64,000 bases of DNA from Solwaraspora sp. WMMA2056 (GTDB lineage Bacteria; Actinomycetota; Actinomycetes; Mycobacteriales; Micromonosporaceae), in contig NZ_CP128360.1 of assembly GCF_030345095.1 (NCBI RefSeq), positions 992,001-1,056,000 of the forward strand, read 5' to 3'. Below are positions 8,101 through 16,018 of this stretch, one piece after another. Under the pieces are notes generated by a model. The model searched no databases. It had not been told where the DNA came from and saw nothing but the letters and a program-made list of their open reading frames with translations. Made by a program: the position numbers and the translations under genes. Each line of letters begins with the position of its first letter. Within the stretch, counting starts at the first letter, position 1.

Positions 8101-9244
8101 GCGCCGGGTCGGTAGCCTCGTCGAGTGCGTCGATGACCAGGGTGAACCGGGCCGGCCGGTGGGCCAGCTGATCGCGTACCACAGGCATCAGATCAGCTGG
8201 TACGCCTGGCAGCTCGACGGCGACGGCACGGGCGATCTCGGCGGCGACTTCGAGAGCGGTCTTGCCCTTGACGTGCACCGCGCATGAGACCGCACCGACC
8301 GGAGCTCGGACGGCCACGTCGGTGTCGGCCAGCTCCCGGCTGATCTGCTGGTCGGCGGTGGTGACGATCCGCCCGAGTACGGCTGACTTGCCGACTCCCG
8401 GTGACCCGGTGACGATCAACGGCCGGCTGACCGGTTCGGCGCTGTCGATCCAGTCGACGATGCGGTGCAGGGCGGCGGCCCGGCCGCGGAACCGCGCGCC
8501 GCCCTCGGTGTCGACCGCGACCCCGCGCGCCCTGGGCAGCCAGTGCCGGCCTGCCTCGCCGTCGGTGGCCAGGGCCCATCCCCAGGCGGCGAGGGCGGCG
8601 TCGTCCGCGTCGGCGGCCCGCCAGGCGGACAGAGTCGCCAGCTTCATGTCCGGTAGCTGCTGGTCGGCGTAGTGCAGGGTCACGGCCTGGCCGCCGCCCT
8701 GGGCGTCGGCGGTGACGACGACGCCGACCACCGCCTGGTACTCGGATGACCAGACCGCACCGCCGCTGAACCCTTTGCTCAGCTGGGTGGCCGGCGAGGT
8801 GTGGATCATGACGCGGCCCCACCCACCAGGCTGGCCGACACTACCTTCGGCATGGCAGCCGCCGACCACGTGCGTCGGGAACCCGTACGTCCAGTAAGGA
8901 CTTCCCGCCAGCGGCTTGGCGGGCAGACAACGAAGTCGGGCCGGGGTCACCGATGCCGGTACCGGCTCCACGAGTTCAAGCATGACCAGGTCGACCTTGG
9001 CATCCCGCATTCCGTCGTGCAGGCAGCTGCCGATCCGGCGGCGGTCGAACCAGGTGACCTTCTCGGCCAGTGGAAACGAGATCCAGAGGTCGTCGTGCAG
9101 CTGCCCGTCGTTGCCGAACGCGACATGGTGGCAGGTCAGCACCAGGTTGCTCTCCACAACGACGCCGGTACCGACGGGGGTGTCCTGGTGCTGCCCACGG
9201 TGCAGGGCGACCAGCCAGGAGCAGTCGTCGGGTCCTGCGGTCAC
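5177..9244 (-). CDS. Trypsin-like protease / STAND NTPase / 14-blade WD40 protein
   Basis: A 1,355-residue three-part protein. Residues 1-200 form a trypsin-fold protease with a plausible triad: His40 (LVLTCHHV), Asp85 (AKVDLVMLEL) and Ser160 (GFSGGAVW). It has no signal peptide, so it is cytoplasmic. Residues 270-600 are a STAND/NACHT-type NTPase with Walker A GSPGVGKS at 280-287 and Walker B LVIDALDE at 369-376. From about 770 to the end, 13 WD40 repeats with xTVRLWDPxTG ends plus a closing strand suggest two seven-bladed propellers. This is the sensor-switch-effector layout of bacterial conflict proteins: the propeller senses, the NTPase oligomerises and the protease is the effector. That role is inferred from architecture. 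GTG start; 17 nt downstream of the Trypco1-like gene. Confidence 0.9.
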   Translation of the reverse strand: MTAGPDDCSWLVALHRGQHQDTPVGTGVVVESNLVLTCHHVAFGNDGQLHDDLWISFPLAEKVTWFDRRRIGSCLHDGMRDAKVDLVMLELVEPVPASVTPARLRCLPAKPLAGSPYWTYGFPTHVVGGCHAEGSVGQPGGWGRVMIHTSPATQLSKGFSGGAVWSSEYQAVVGVVVTADAQGGGQAVTLHYADQQLPDMKLATLSAWRAADADDAALAAWGWALATDGEAGRHWLPRARGVAVDTEGGARFRGRAAALHRIVDWIDSAEPVSRPLIVTGSPGVGKSAVLGRIVTTADQQISRELADTDVAVRAPVGAVSCAVHVKGKTALEVAAEIARAVAVELPGVPADLMPVVRDQLAHRPARFTLVIDALDEATDPAQARMVIDDVLMPLARDCGPRGLRIVIGTRRSDDHGDLISRFGGNAELVDLDAPEYFAESDLADYAQATLQLIGAERPGNPYADSTVAAPLARRIAALAKGNFLVAGLVARAHALRDNTAIDPDEVSFTATVAHALDTYLAGLPTAGRTSARLALTALAYAETPGLPLTLWQSAIEALGGAVTEPELADFARTSAANFLVETGGGAQPVYRLFHQALNDALLADRDAQASRRDDHARLLAIWTAAARATGWATAFDYLLRSLPQHAAGAGAVDDLLTDDDYLLHAHLDRLLTVADAAEAPLAVTRARLLQRTPLAVAAAPAERAALFSVVDRLDGLDNGITAAAAPYRAGWAHTPPRQERSILDGHSEAVYDVAAIVIDGRRLLASAGDDGTVRLWDPLTNQAEQAFTGHDDTIHSVCAVRLATGEVLLATASHDGTIGLWDPRAGHRRHELRGHGDWVRNICAIPMPDGDLLASAGDDRTVRLWDPDTGRPGHVLSGHTGWVTAVTHVPVGDRQLLASTGYDGTVRLWDPATGGEPIEVLTGHLGWVNTLYAVRTPGRTLLASAGYDGTVRIWDPVTGACVQVLRTGGPLTDLCTVDVSDGCLLVSTGEDGLIRMWEVPTGAPQQTWIPRPSLRGHASWIRAVCELPTANNRMLATAGDDGTVRLWDPGGGPPGAVAEHDRIGAVTAVCPVPGAEGRLVASAGLDGQVRIWDAVTGAQQREFRASDGPVNALCVVPDEEEPRILTAGDDRVVKLWDAWDGTLQGEMNGHYERVAAVCPVQHDAELLVASAGDDQTVRLWRPYSGEVRRVLLGHVTLAWVTTLATVAGPAGELLASADKSGTIMLWDTDGTQLWSQQGHQDAVNALCGLVVAGRPALASASADHTIRLWDAERGQPIHWLTGHTGPVTGLSLVRVGGRDLLASTSHDRTVRVWDVPTARAVRTIPVLHPALACCTVDDTLLIGLDQGLLALTITS

Positions 9245-9261
9245 CAGCCGATCCGTCCCGG

Positions 9262-9591
9262 TCAGCGCCGCATCGTGGTGCCGGCGTCCGGCGGCCCACC
9301 CGGATACCAGCTGAGGGTGACTTCGAAATTCCCTTCAGCCGCTGCCTTGGCGACCACCCAGTTGGTCGTGCCGGTCGCCTTGATGCCGAACTTCACCTCG
9401 ACGGCATCCGGAGAGACAGCTTTGACCTGGTCCAACAACACGCTGGCGGCGGCGATGGCAGGTGCGGCGGACTCCCGTACCCAGCCAACGACGTCGCCGA
9501 CCCCGGCCGGCTGAAAACCCACCGGCGGATCGATCTCGACCATCGCTACCGTCTTGTCGTCGACCTGGTAGCGGACCACTTCGGACTGCAC
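9262..9591 (-). CDS. Trypco1-like protein (CU044_2847 type), partner of the protease-STAND gene
   Basis: A 109-residue protein with a beta-rich N-terminus (VVRYQVDDKTVAMVEIDPP) and a C-terminal half reading SPDAVEVKFGIKATGTTNWV followed by AKAAAEGNFEVTLSWYPG. This matches the small 'trypsin-co-occurring domain 1' family (CU044_2847 type) encoded next to trypsin-like conflict proteins. I recognise the family from memory of its VEVKFGIK/NWVVAKA pattern and did not search for it. The GTG at 9591 has a GGAGGT site 5 nt upstream. Transcribed first in the two-gene minus-strand unit; likely regulates or partners the protease. Confidence 0.75.
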   Translation of the reverse strand: MQSEVVRYQVDDKTVAMVEIDPPVGFQPAGVGDVVGWVRESAAPAIAAASVLLDQVKAVSPDAVEVKFGIKATGTTNWVVAKAAAEGNFEVTLSWYPGGPPDAGTTMRR

Positions 9592-9967
9592 CGCACACCT
9601 CCGCTGCCCGACAGAAACGGGCATAAGTCCGCAGCCCGCGCTTTGCGGGCCGCCACCCGGGTTGCACCGACCAGCCATGCTGCCTCTCACCGACGAGATT
9701 TGGCAACGGTTCTATTCATGATCACTTTCCGGCCACTGCGAACAGGTGTTTCAGGCGACCTCCTGCCCTGCGACATTGAAGATCCACTCATGGCGGAGTG
9801 TCAGCTATCTGCACCGGCCGGACGGACCTTGCGCCGGTCCGGCGGTATCGGCAGAATCGGCCAGTGCCCAGGCCACCCCCGGCCCGACACCTCATCTTCC
9901 CGGCCACCCCGAGCTATTGATCATCGCCATGTCGATGCGACCGCTCACGCCCCTTGAGGAGCACCGC
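9592..9967. promoter_or_regulatory. Shared divergent region between the two candidate conflict modules
   Basis: 376 bp without a supported gene, lying between the Trypco1/protease unit (minus) and the wHTH/HerA unit (plus). It must carry both promoters. A possible leader frame runs through 9908-9967 but its ATGs lack a ribosome site; the GAGGAG at 9956-9961 serves the ATG at 9968. I see no strong repeats or dyads. Confidence 0.5.
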
Positions 9968-10657
9968 ATGTCGGAGAAGGAACTCACCCTCGTCGAGCGG
10001 TGCGTACTCATCAACCTGATGGTCAAGGCCGCTCCGCTGCAGCAGAGCTACCTCATCAACGTCGCGGGCGTCACCGGGCTCAAGGCGACCCATCGCCGCG
10101 CCCTGGAAGCCCTTGGGCTGATCGAGGTGACGGAGAAGCCGATCACCCTGCACCTGACCGACAGCGGGTGGGAGGCGGCCAAGGCGGAGTTGAGCAAGGA
10201 CGAGCCACCGAAGGGTGCCGGTACCGCCGGTGCGACGCTCTACACGGTGCTCGACTTCGTTCGCCGGCTGATCGACCACTCGGGCGTACGAGCGGACGAC
10301 CTGTTCCGGATGCAGTTCAAGCCCAACGAGATCGCCTCCACCATCGACCCGGCAGAGCCGGTCGCGTCTCCGGCCAGCGGCAGCGAAGCGAGCCAGGTCG
10401 ACGTGGCCACGCGGATCCGGCGGGCGTACCACGAGCTTGTCGACCAGCCCGGCGACTACGTCATGCTGGCCGCGCTGCGGGCCGCGCTCGCCGATCTGCC
10501 GGGCGATGATCTCGACGCCGCGCTGATCAAGCTCAACCAGGACCCCGACGTTGACCTGATCCCGGAATCCAACCAGAAGTCACTCACGCCACAGAACCGT
10601 GCTGCAGCAGTAAGCATCGGCAACCAGGACAAGCACCTCATCGCCATCTCGTCATGA
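9968..10657 (+). CDS. Winged-helix-like protein, partner of the HerA-type ATPase
   Basis: A 229-residue protein. Residues 1-80 look like a winged helix: KELTLVERCVLINLMVKAA, SYLINVAGVTGLKATHRRAL, then LGLIEVTEKPITLHLTDSGW as helix-wing. Residues 85-125 contain a helix (LYTVLDFVRRLIDHSGVRAD) and 150-200 a helical domain (VATRIRRAYHELVDQPGDYV, LRAALADLPGDDLDAALIKL) of the kind that closes with substrate or partner binding. The start is the ATG at 9968 with GAGGAG upstream; in-frame ATGs at 9929 and 9935 lack a site. It overlaps the ATPase gene by 4 bp (ATGA), a sign of obligate co-expression. No named family is recognised. Confidence 0.75.
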   Translation: MSEKELTLVERCVLINLMVKAAPLQQSYLINVAGVTGLKATHRRALEALGLIEVTEKPITLHLTDSGWEAAKAELSKDEPPKGAGTAGATLYTVLDFVRRLIDHSGVRADDLFRMQFKPNEIASTIDPAEPVASPASGSEASQVDVATRIRRAYHELVDQPGDYVMLAALRAALADLPGDDLDAALIKLNQDPDVDLIPESNQKSLTPQNRAAAVSIGNQDKHLIAISS

Positions 10658-13600
10658 TCACGGAACAGGAACGGCGCGCCCTCGCCGCGCTCCGGTTCAA
10701 CTGGGCGCCCACCCCGGACGATGTCTGGAAGCCAGCCCCGTTTCACGTCGACGGGCTGCACCACGAAATCGTCCAGCTGGTGATGGAGAGCTTTGCCGAA
10801 GCCCACCACACGATCGACTCCAGCCCGGTGGGACTGGCGATCCTGGGGCAGCGCGGCACCGGCAAGACGCACCTGCTCGGCGAGGTGCGCCACCGCGTGC
10901 AAGGAGCCGGAGGCTTCTTTTTCCTGGTAAGCCTGCTGGAGGCTAGCGCCTTCTGGCGCAGCGCGGCGCTGTCGATGATAGATGGTTTTGCTCGGCCGCT
11001 GCCCGACGGTACGACCCAGGTACGCGGCTTCCTTCTCCGGCTGGCAGACAAGATCAAGGCGCCGAGAGCCGTCCGCCGGGCCATCACCGGCGATAGTGAA
11101 CTCACCCGGCATGCCCTTGACGCCTTCGTCGATCAGATTCGCAAGGCCGACCGTCATATCGGCACTGAGTGCCAGGACACGGCACGGGCGCTGGTCCTGT
11201 TCGGCTCAGACATCGGCACTGCGCAGGATGTCGGCCACGACTTCCTCTGCTCGAACGACGAGGAGGAAGTCGGCGCTCGGACCGACTGGGGTATGCGGCG
11301 CCACCGGCGGGCGCCACAGGAAGTGGTTCGCGACACGTCCCGACTGTTGGCGATGGTTGGTCCGACAGTCGTCGCGGTCGATCAGATCGATCTGCTCGTC
11401 GCGCAGTCGGTCAAGTCGACCAGCCTCGAGACCCGTGGTGAGGTCGACTGGCAGGCTTCGCTGCTCTTGGAGCAGGCGGCAACCGGGTTGATGTCACTAC
11501 GGGAAACAATGCGTCGCTCACTGTCAATTGTCTCCTGCCTGCCGCACACCTGGCAGAGCATCAAGGAGCAGGCCACCGACACCGTGCAGGACCGGTTCCG
11601 GGAGGCGGTGCGGCTCAAGGAGATCCCGTCGCCGGAGATCGGCCGAGAGTTGGTGGAGAAGCGGTTCGGCCTGGTCTTCGACGAGCTGGGCTTCACCCCG
11701 CCGTACCCGACGTGGCCGATTCATCCGTCCGCCTTCACTGAGGTCGTCCAGTTCACGCCGCGCGAACTGCTCCGTCGGATCGACACCCACGTGCGCTCCT
11801 GTCTGGCCGACGGGCAGGTGCGCGAGCTTACCCATCTGCTGCATGCGCGGTCCGGAGACAACGGCCCGGCCAAGAGGTCCGATGCCGTTCCCACACCCGA
11901 TCGGTCCGACAAGTCCGAGGTGCGGGACGACACGCAGCCGGTGCCGGCCGAGTCCGACGAGCTCGCCAAGATCGACATCAGCTACGCCGAGTTGATCGAG
12001 TCAGCCGAGACCGTGAGCGCGGTGCAGCAGTCCAGCGAGGACCTGAGGGTGCCGGCGCTGCTACAGGCCGGGTTGACCGCGTGGATCGCCGCCCAGGGCG
12101 GATCGGCCGATGAGTTCAGCCTCGACCCGCTACCGTTCAGCGGCAAACCGGCCCTGCACGCCCGGTTGCGGCGGACGCTCGACGAGGAGACCGAGGACGA
12201 AGAGCACTGGTCGTTCCGGGCCGTCTGCGCCCCGCACCACATCGCGGCGCTCAACCGGATCCGCAACGCCATGACCACCGCCGGGTTGACCGAAGGGGTC
12301 ACCAAGCGGCGACTCTTCCTGCTCCGCAGCGCGGGCTGGTCCGCCGGTGCACGTACCCGGGAACTGCTCGACGCGTTCACCAGAGCCGGCGGGCGGACGC
12401 TTCCCTTCCCCACTGCGGACATCAGGCGCCTTGCCGCCCTGGAACAGCTGATCCAGCAGTACGGATTGGAACGACTACGGCCTTGGTTCGCCTCCCGGCA
12501 GCCGGCCTCCACCGTCGCTTTCCTGCGCGACGCGCTCGATGGCGGTGCCGACGCCAACAGGGAAAGCCATGCCGACAGTCACGACACGACGGCACCAACC
12601 GAGCCCGATCCGGCCATGCAACCGGTCGGCCCGCCGGTGCGGGCGGTCGGTCGGGCCTCCGTATCGGTGCGGCCGGCGGTTAGCGAGAACTCGTCCACTG
12701 GTCGCGGGGGGCCCGCCGAGAAGCCGGCGACGCTGGCCGGGATCGACCCGCCCCAGTTGACGATCGGGTCCGTCGCCGGCCGGGCGGACCCGGTCAAGAT
12801 GGACTTGGAGTCGATGCGTCGGCATACGGTGATATTCGCTGGCTCGGGATCCGGCAAGACGGTGCTGATCCGCCGGCTTGTCGAGGAGTGCGCGCTGCGG
12901 GGCGTGTCCGCGATCGTGCTTGACCCGAACAACGACCTCGCCCGGCTTGGCGATGCCTGGCCGGAGCCGCCGACCGGCTGGGGTCCGGAGGATCCCGATC
13001 GGGCTGCTGCCTACCTCGCCGGCACCGATGTGGTCGTCTGGACGCCGGGGCGTCGTGCTGGTCGCCCGCTGAGTTTTCAACCGTTGCCGAACTTCGGTGA
13101 CGTGCTCGACGACCCCGACGGGTTCCGCGCCGCCGTCGACTCAGCCGTCGCCACGCTCGCGCCACATGCCCGGGTCGACGGCGGCACCGACAAGGCGAGG
13201 CTGGGGCGAGCCGTGCTGCGCGAGGCACTGATTGGTTACGCCCGCAACGGTGGCAGCGACCTGCAGGCGTTCACCGATCTGTTGAACGACCTACCGGACG
13301 GGGTCAGCCAGCTCGACAGCGCACCGAAGCTGGCAGCAGGCATGGCGCAACTACTCAAGGCAGCGTTGATCGATGATCCGCTGTTCGGCGGTGACGGCAC
13401 TCCCGTCGACCCGGGCACCTTACTCACGCCGCCGCCGGGGCGACACGCCCGCATCTCGGTGATCAGCTTCGTCGGACTGCCACACGACCACCAGCGCCAG
13501 AGCTTCGTCAACCAGTTGCAGCTCGCCCTGTTCACGTGGATCAAGCGAAATCCGGCCGGCGACCGACCACTCGGCGGACTGTTCGTGATGGATGAGGCCC

Positions 13601-13980
13601 AGACCCTCGCTCCATCCGGCTCGGTCACAGCCTGCACCCAGAGCACCCTCGCGTTGACGTCGCAGGCCCGTAAGTACGGGCTCGGTCTGGTCTTCGCGAC
13701 CCAGGCCCCGAAGGCGCTGCACAATCAGATCCCCGGCAACGCTGCCACCCAGTTCTTCGGCCTGTTGACCGCACCGGTGCAGATCGAGGCGGCCCGAGAC
13801 GTCGCGCGGGCCAAGGGTGCCGACATCCCTGACGTCGGCAAGATGGCTACCGGACAGTTCTACGCAGCGGTGGAGGGCGCGCGGTTCGTCAAGCTACAGG
13901 CACCGATGTGCCTGAGCCACCACCCACGCAGCCCGTTGACGACCGAGGAGGTCGTGCAACGGGCCGCTGTCCACCGGTGA
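10654..13980 (+). CDS. Double P-loop protein: AAA-type NTPase fused to HerA/FtsK-like ATPase
   Basis: A 1,108-residue protein with two nucleotide-binding modules. The N-terminal AAA-type domain has Walker A GQRGTGKT at 65-72 and Walker B VVAVDQIDLL at 239-248. A Pro/Ser-rich linker follows at about 395-425, then a helical domain (about 450-620) and a second linker. The C-terminal module (about 690-1108) is HerA-like: GSGSGKT at 730-736, AIVLDPNNDLARLGD just after it, Walker B LFVMDEAQTL with Asp980-Glu981, and a sensor-type stretch TSQARKYGLGLVFATQAP. HerA-family ATPases pump DNA or assemble as hexamers and recur in defence systems with nucleases or SIR2 proteins. No nuclease is seen here. 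The fusion and its winged-helix partner are not a system I can name. Confidence 0.85.
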   Translation: MITEQERRALAALRFNWAPTPDDVWKPAPFHVDGLHHEIVQLVMESFAEAHHTIDSSPVGLAILGQRGTGKTHLLGEVRHRVQGAGGFFFLVSLLEASAFWRSAALSMIDGFARPLPDGTTQVRGFLLRLADKIKAPRAVRRAITGDSELTRHALDAFVDQIRKADRHIGTECQDTARALVLFGSDIGTAQDVGHDFLCSNDEEEVGARTDWGMRRHRRAPQEVVRDTSRLLAMVGPTVVAVDQIDLLVAQSVKSTSLETRGEVDWQASLLLEQAATGLMSLRETMRRSLSIVSCLPHTWQSIKEQATDTVQDRFREAVRLKEIPSPEIGRELVEKRFGLVFDELGFTPPYPTWPIHPSAFTEVVQFTPRELLRRIDTHVRSCLADGQVRELTHLLHARSGDNGPAKRSDAVPTPDRSDKSEVRDDTQPVPAESDELAKIDISYAELIESAETVSAVQQSSEDLRVPALLQAGLTAWIAAQGGSADEFSLDPLPFSGKPALHARLRRTLDEETEDEEHWSFRAVCAPHHIAALNRIRNAMTTAGLTEGVTKRRLFLLRSAGWSAGARTRELLDAFTRAGGRTLPFPTADIRRLAALEQLIQQYGLERLRPWFASRQPASTVAFLRDALDGGADANRESHADSHDTTAPTEPDPAMQPVGPPVRAVGRASVSVRPAVSENSSTGRGGPAEKPATLAGIDPPQLTIGSVAGRADPVKMDLESMRRHTVIFAGSGSGKTVLIRRLVEECALRGVSAIVLDPNNDLARLGDAWPEPPTGWGPEDPDRAAAYLAGTDVVVWTPGRRAGRPLSFQPLPNFGDVLDDPDGFRAAVDSAVATLAPHARVDGGTDKARLGRAVLREALIGYARNGGSDLQAFTDLLNDLPDGVSQLDSAPKLAAGMAQLLKAALIDDPLFGGDGTPVDPGTLLTPPPGRHARISVISFVGLPHDHQRQSFVNQLQLALFTWIKRNPAGDRPLGGLFVMDEAQTLAPSGSVTACTQSTLALTSQARKYGLGLVFATQAPKALHNQIPGNAATQFFGLLTAPVQIEAARDVARAKGADIPDVGKMATGQFYAAVEGARFVKLQAPMCLSHHPRSPLTTEEVVQRAAVHR

Positions 13981-14069
13981 CCATATCGGTGACGATGACA
14001 TTGGTTCGCGGCGCGAGACAGGTCACGCCAATCAGCGAATTGGCAGCCACCGACGGACTCACGGCGGAG

Positions 14070-14098
14070 GTAGCCCCGGCCATATCGGCCGAGGCTAC
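14070..14098. terminator. Bidirectional hairpin between convergent genes
   Basis: GTAGCC...GGCTAC arms with an inner CGGCC/GGCCG stem around CATAT form a hairpin between the ATPase gene and the convergent protease gene. A direct repeat, GGACGGGACGGATCAGG then GACGGGACGGATCAGG, follows at about 14103-14136. Confidence 0.6.
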
Positions 14099-14132
14099 CT
14101 TTGGACGGGACGGATCAGGTGGACGGGACGGA

Positions 14133-15140
14133 TCAGGCCGGAGAGATGCCTTCGGCGAAGTCGTACAGGCTCTTGATGTCGTTGTCGAAGTACGGGCCGT
14201 CGAATTGACCGTTGCCCGGGTTGTCACCGTGGCTGACCACGCTGTTGATGTACCCGTAGCCGGTCGTGTCGTTGTATTCCTGCAGCCAGGGTCCGCCGCT
14301 GGAACCGTACGTCATGTTGCAGTACATCCGGATCTGCTGGCCGCCGGGGTTCCACGTGGTGCCCTGGCAGTAGTACTGACTCTCGCCGCCACCCAGGTTG
14401 GACGGGTAACCGAGAGCGGTGACATAGACGCTGTAGCTGTAGTTCCAGCGCAGCCCGTGGCCGCCGACGGTGTCGACGACCTTGGCACCGTAGATGCCGC
14501 CGTTGTTCATGATGGCGATACCCATGTCCTCGGCGTAGCTGCCGCTGTTGATCCAGGCGGTACGGGTGTTGAGGCTGGACGCCACGAAGGTGCCGAACGG
14601 GCGCGAGCCGTTGCGGTAGCGCGGGACGAACTGCCAGTTGCTGTACCACTGTCCGCCGGGGCCCTGGTGGACGCAGTGCCCGGCGGTCATGACCAGCCGG
14701 CGCTTGCCGCTGGCGACCGTGCTGGCCGAGCAGGAGGCGGTGCCACCCGTGGGGGTGGTGAAGTAGACCTTGCCGACGGCGAGCGACTCGTTGACCATCA
14801 GTCCGACGTCACCGCGGCTGCCGAGGCTCGGAGCCAGCGGCGCCACCGCGCCCGCCGGCCCGTTGGGCTTGGCGTCGGCGATCGACGCTCCGGCGCCCTT
14901 CGCCGACCCGGCGAAGGTCATGTCGACCGCGGACGCCATCCGCTCCTCGGTCCAGAATTCGCTGACCTCCTTCGCGATCTTCGCGTTGGTGATCGCCCGT
15001 CCATCGAGAGTACGGGCGACGGTGGATGTGTTGCCGTTCACGTCGATCGGTGCGGGCTTCGCCTGAGCGGCGGGTGCGCCGGTCAGAACGAGGGTGAGCG
15101 ACAGTCCGACCAATGCGGACCAACGCAGGGTTGATTTCAA
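14133..15140 (-). CDS. Secreted trypsin-like serine protease
   Basis: A 335-residue extracellular endopeptidase. The Sec signal peptide is clear: MKSTLRWSALVGLSLTLVLT, then GAPAAQA as the cleavage region. A propeptide of roughly 80 residues follows. The chymotrypsin-fold domain carries His in LVMTAGHCVHQ, Asp in SYAEDMGIAIM, and Ser in TYGSSGGPWLQ, a complete triad. Four or more cysteines (CSASTV, GHC, YYCQG, MYCNM) indicate disulfides, as in actinobacterial exported proteases. The start ATG (15140) has AGGACCTCC-type pairing just upstream. It is a single gene facing the ATPase across a bidirectional terminator. Its role is probably extracellular proteolysis; the substrate cannot be told. Confidence 0.92.
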   Translation of the reverse strand: MKSTLRWSALVGLSLTLVLTGAPAAQAKPAPIDVNGNTSTVARTLDGRAITNAKIAKEVSEFWTEERMASAVDMTFAGSAKGAGASIADAKPNGPAGAVAPLAPSLGSRGDVGLMVNESLAVGKVYFTTPTGGTASCSASTVASGKRRLVMTAGHCVHQGPGGQWYSNWQFVPRYRNGSRPFGTFVASSLNTRTAWINSGSYAEDMGIAIMNNGGIYGAKVVDTVGGHGLRWNYSYSVYVTALGYPSNLGGGESQYYCQGTTWNPGGQQIRMYCNMTYGSSGGPWLQEYNDTTGYGYINSVVSHGDNPGNGQFDGPYFDNDIKSLYDFAEGISPA

Positions 15141-15489
15141 CAGGACCTCCCTTGTCCTTGGTGCCCGTCTGGGCCTTCCGCAGCATATTTATATGCCTCC
15201 ATTGATCACAATGCCGAAAACCTTGACGGATCATGGACACATTCAGGGAGAAGCGCTTTCACCAGCGACTACACAATTGTCGATCACCACTCGTTGCCCA
15301 CATTCGAATCGCGCTGACTTGAAGAAGTCAGAACATCGACATGATAAAAGCAGAATCGACAATGCGAATCACGTGAAACGTGATGGATGGCGGCGAGTTG
15401 CGCGCCCTGCGCCTACGTCGTACCGGTTTGGTCTGCGACGCCCCGACGACGGACCCGCCGGCTACGCGTCGACGACCGGGGCCCGCCGG
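15141..15489. other. AT-richer intergenic region upstream of the secreted protease
   Basis: 349 bp without a supported gene, visibly more AT-rich than its surroundings, likely holding the protease promoter. It contains a small hairpin CTGACTT-GAAG-AAGTCAG at about 15315-15332 and a parS-like site (annotated separately). Confidence 0.5.
15366..15379. other. Isolated parS-like site
   Basis: GAATCACGTGAAAC differs from the perfect ParB site GTTTCACGTGAAAC seen near parB at two of 14 positions, both in the left arm. It sits about 35 kb from the parAB locus. It may be a degenerate ParB site or chance. Confidence 0.35.
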
Positions 15490-15501
15490 CTACGCGTCGA
15501 C
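15454..15501. repeat. 20-bp direct repeat at the VOC gene stop codon
   Basis: CCCGCCGGCTACGCGTCGAC occurs at 15454-15473 and again at 15482-15501. The second copy contains the stop codon and last codons of the minus-strand VOC gene, so the end of the gene was duplicated downstream. Confidence 0.6.
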
Positions 15502-15990
15502 CGGGCCGAGGGTGACCGTGCCGTCCGCCGCGACCTGCCAGCCCGGGTTGTACGCGACCTCCCAGACCGTGCCGTTCGGGTCGGCGAAGTGCCCGTGGTA
15601 GCCACCGAACGCCGCCTGCCGACCGGTCTTGCGGATCGTCCCACCGGCCGCCACCGCCTCGGTCAGCACCTGGTCGACCTCCGCCGGCGAGGCGACGTTG
15701 TACGCCAGGGTGAAGCCGGCCGGCGTCACCGCTGCCTCGACCCCCGCAGACGGCGCATCGACCGTCGGAGACGGCACAACCGGGACGTCGGCCGGCACCG
15801 TCGGATCCATGTCGCGGCCGAACGCCGTCGCCTCGAAGAAGCCGAGGATCATGCCGGGACCGATCTGAAAGAAGATGATCTCCCCTGGTACGTCGAGCGT
15901 CGGCCGCCAGCCCAGACCGTCCCGGTAGAAGCGACGGGCCGCGGCGAGATCGGCAGTGGCCACCGTGATGAAGTGCACCTGCTGCCGCAC
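15490..15990 (-). CDS. VOC-family (glyoxalase/bleomycin-resistance fold) protein
   Basis: A 166-residue protein of the vicinal-oxygen-chelate superfamily. It begins HFITVATADLAAARRFYRDGLGW, the standard first beta-alpha-beta unit. The second half contains EVDQVLTEAVAAGGTIRK and YHGHFADPNGTVWEVAYNP, the closing VOC motif in which the Glu of WEV is a usual metal ligand. The N-terminal His (VHFITV) and HGHF are possible ligands too. Such proteins are often annotated as glyoxalases, but substrates vary and cannot be assigned here. It lies 28 nt downstream of the 134-aa acidic protein gene on the same strand. Confidence 0.85.
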   Translation of the reverse strand: MRQQVHFITVATADLAAARRFYRDGLGWRPTLDVPGEIIFFQIGPGMILGFFEATAFGRDMDPTVPADVPVVPSPTVDAPSAGVEAAVTPAGFTLAYNVASPAEVDQVLTEAVAAGGTIRKTGRQAAFGGYHGHFADPNGTVWEVAYNPGWQVAADGTVTLGPVDA

Positions 15991-16018
15991 GCCGCGGCCT
16001 CCTTTCGCCTGCGCTTGC

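Noticed and set aside
6473-8287. 604-codon plus-strand frame
   Set aside because: Antisense to the protease-STAND-WD40 gene, whose motifs are unmistakable; the plus frame is a Gly/Arg/Val-rich mirror of high-GC codons.
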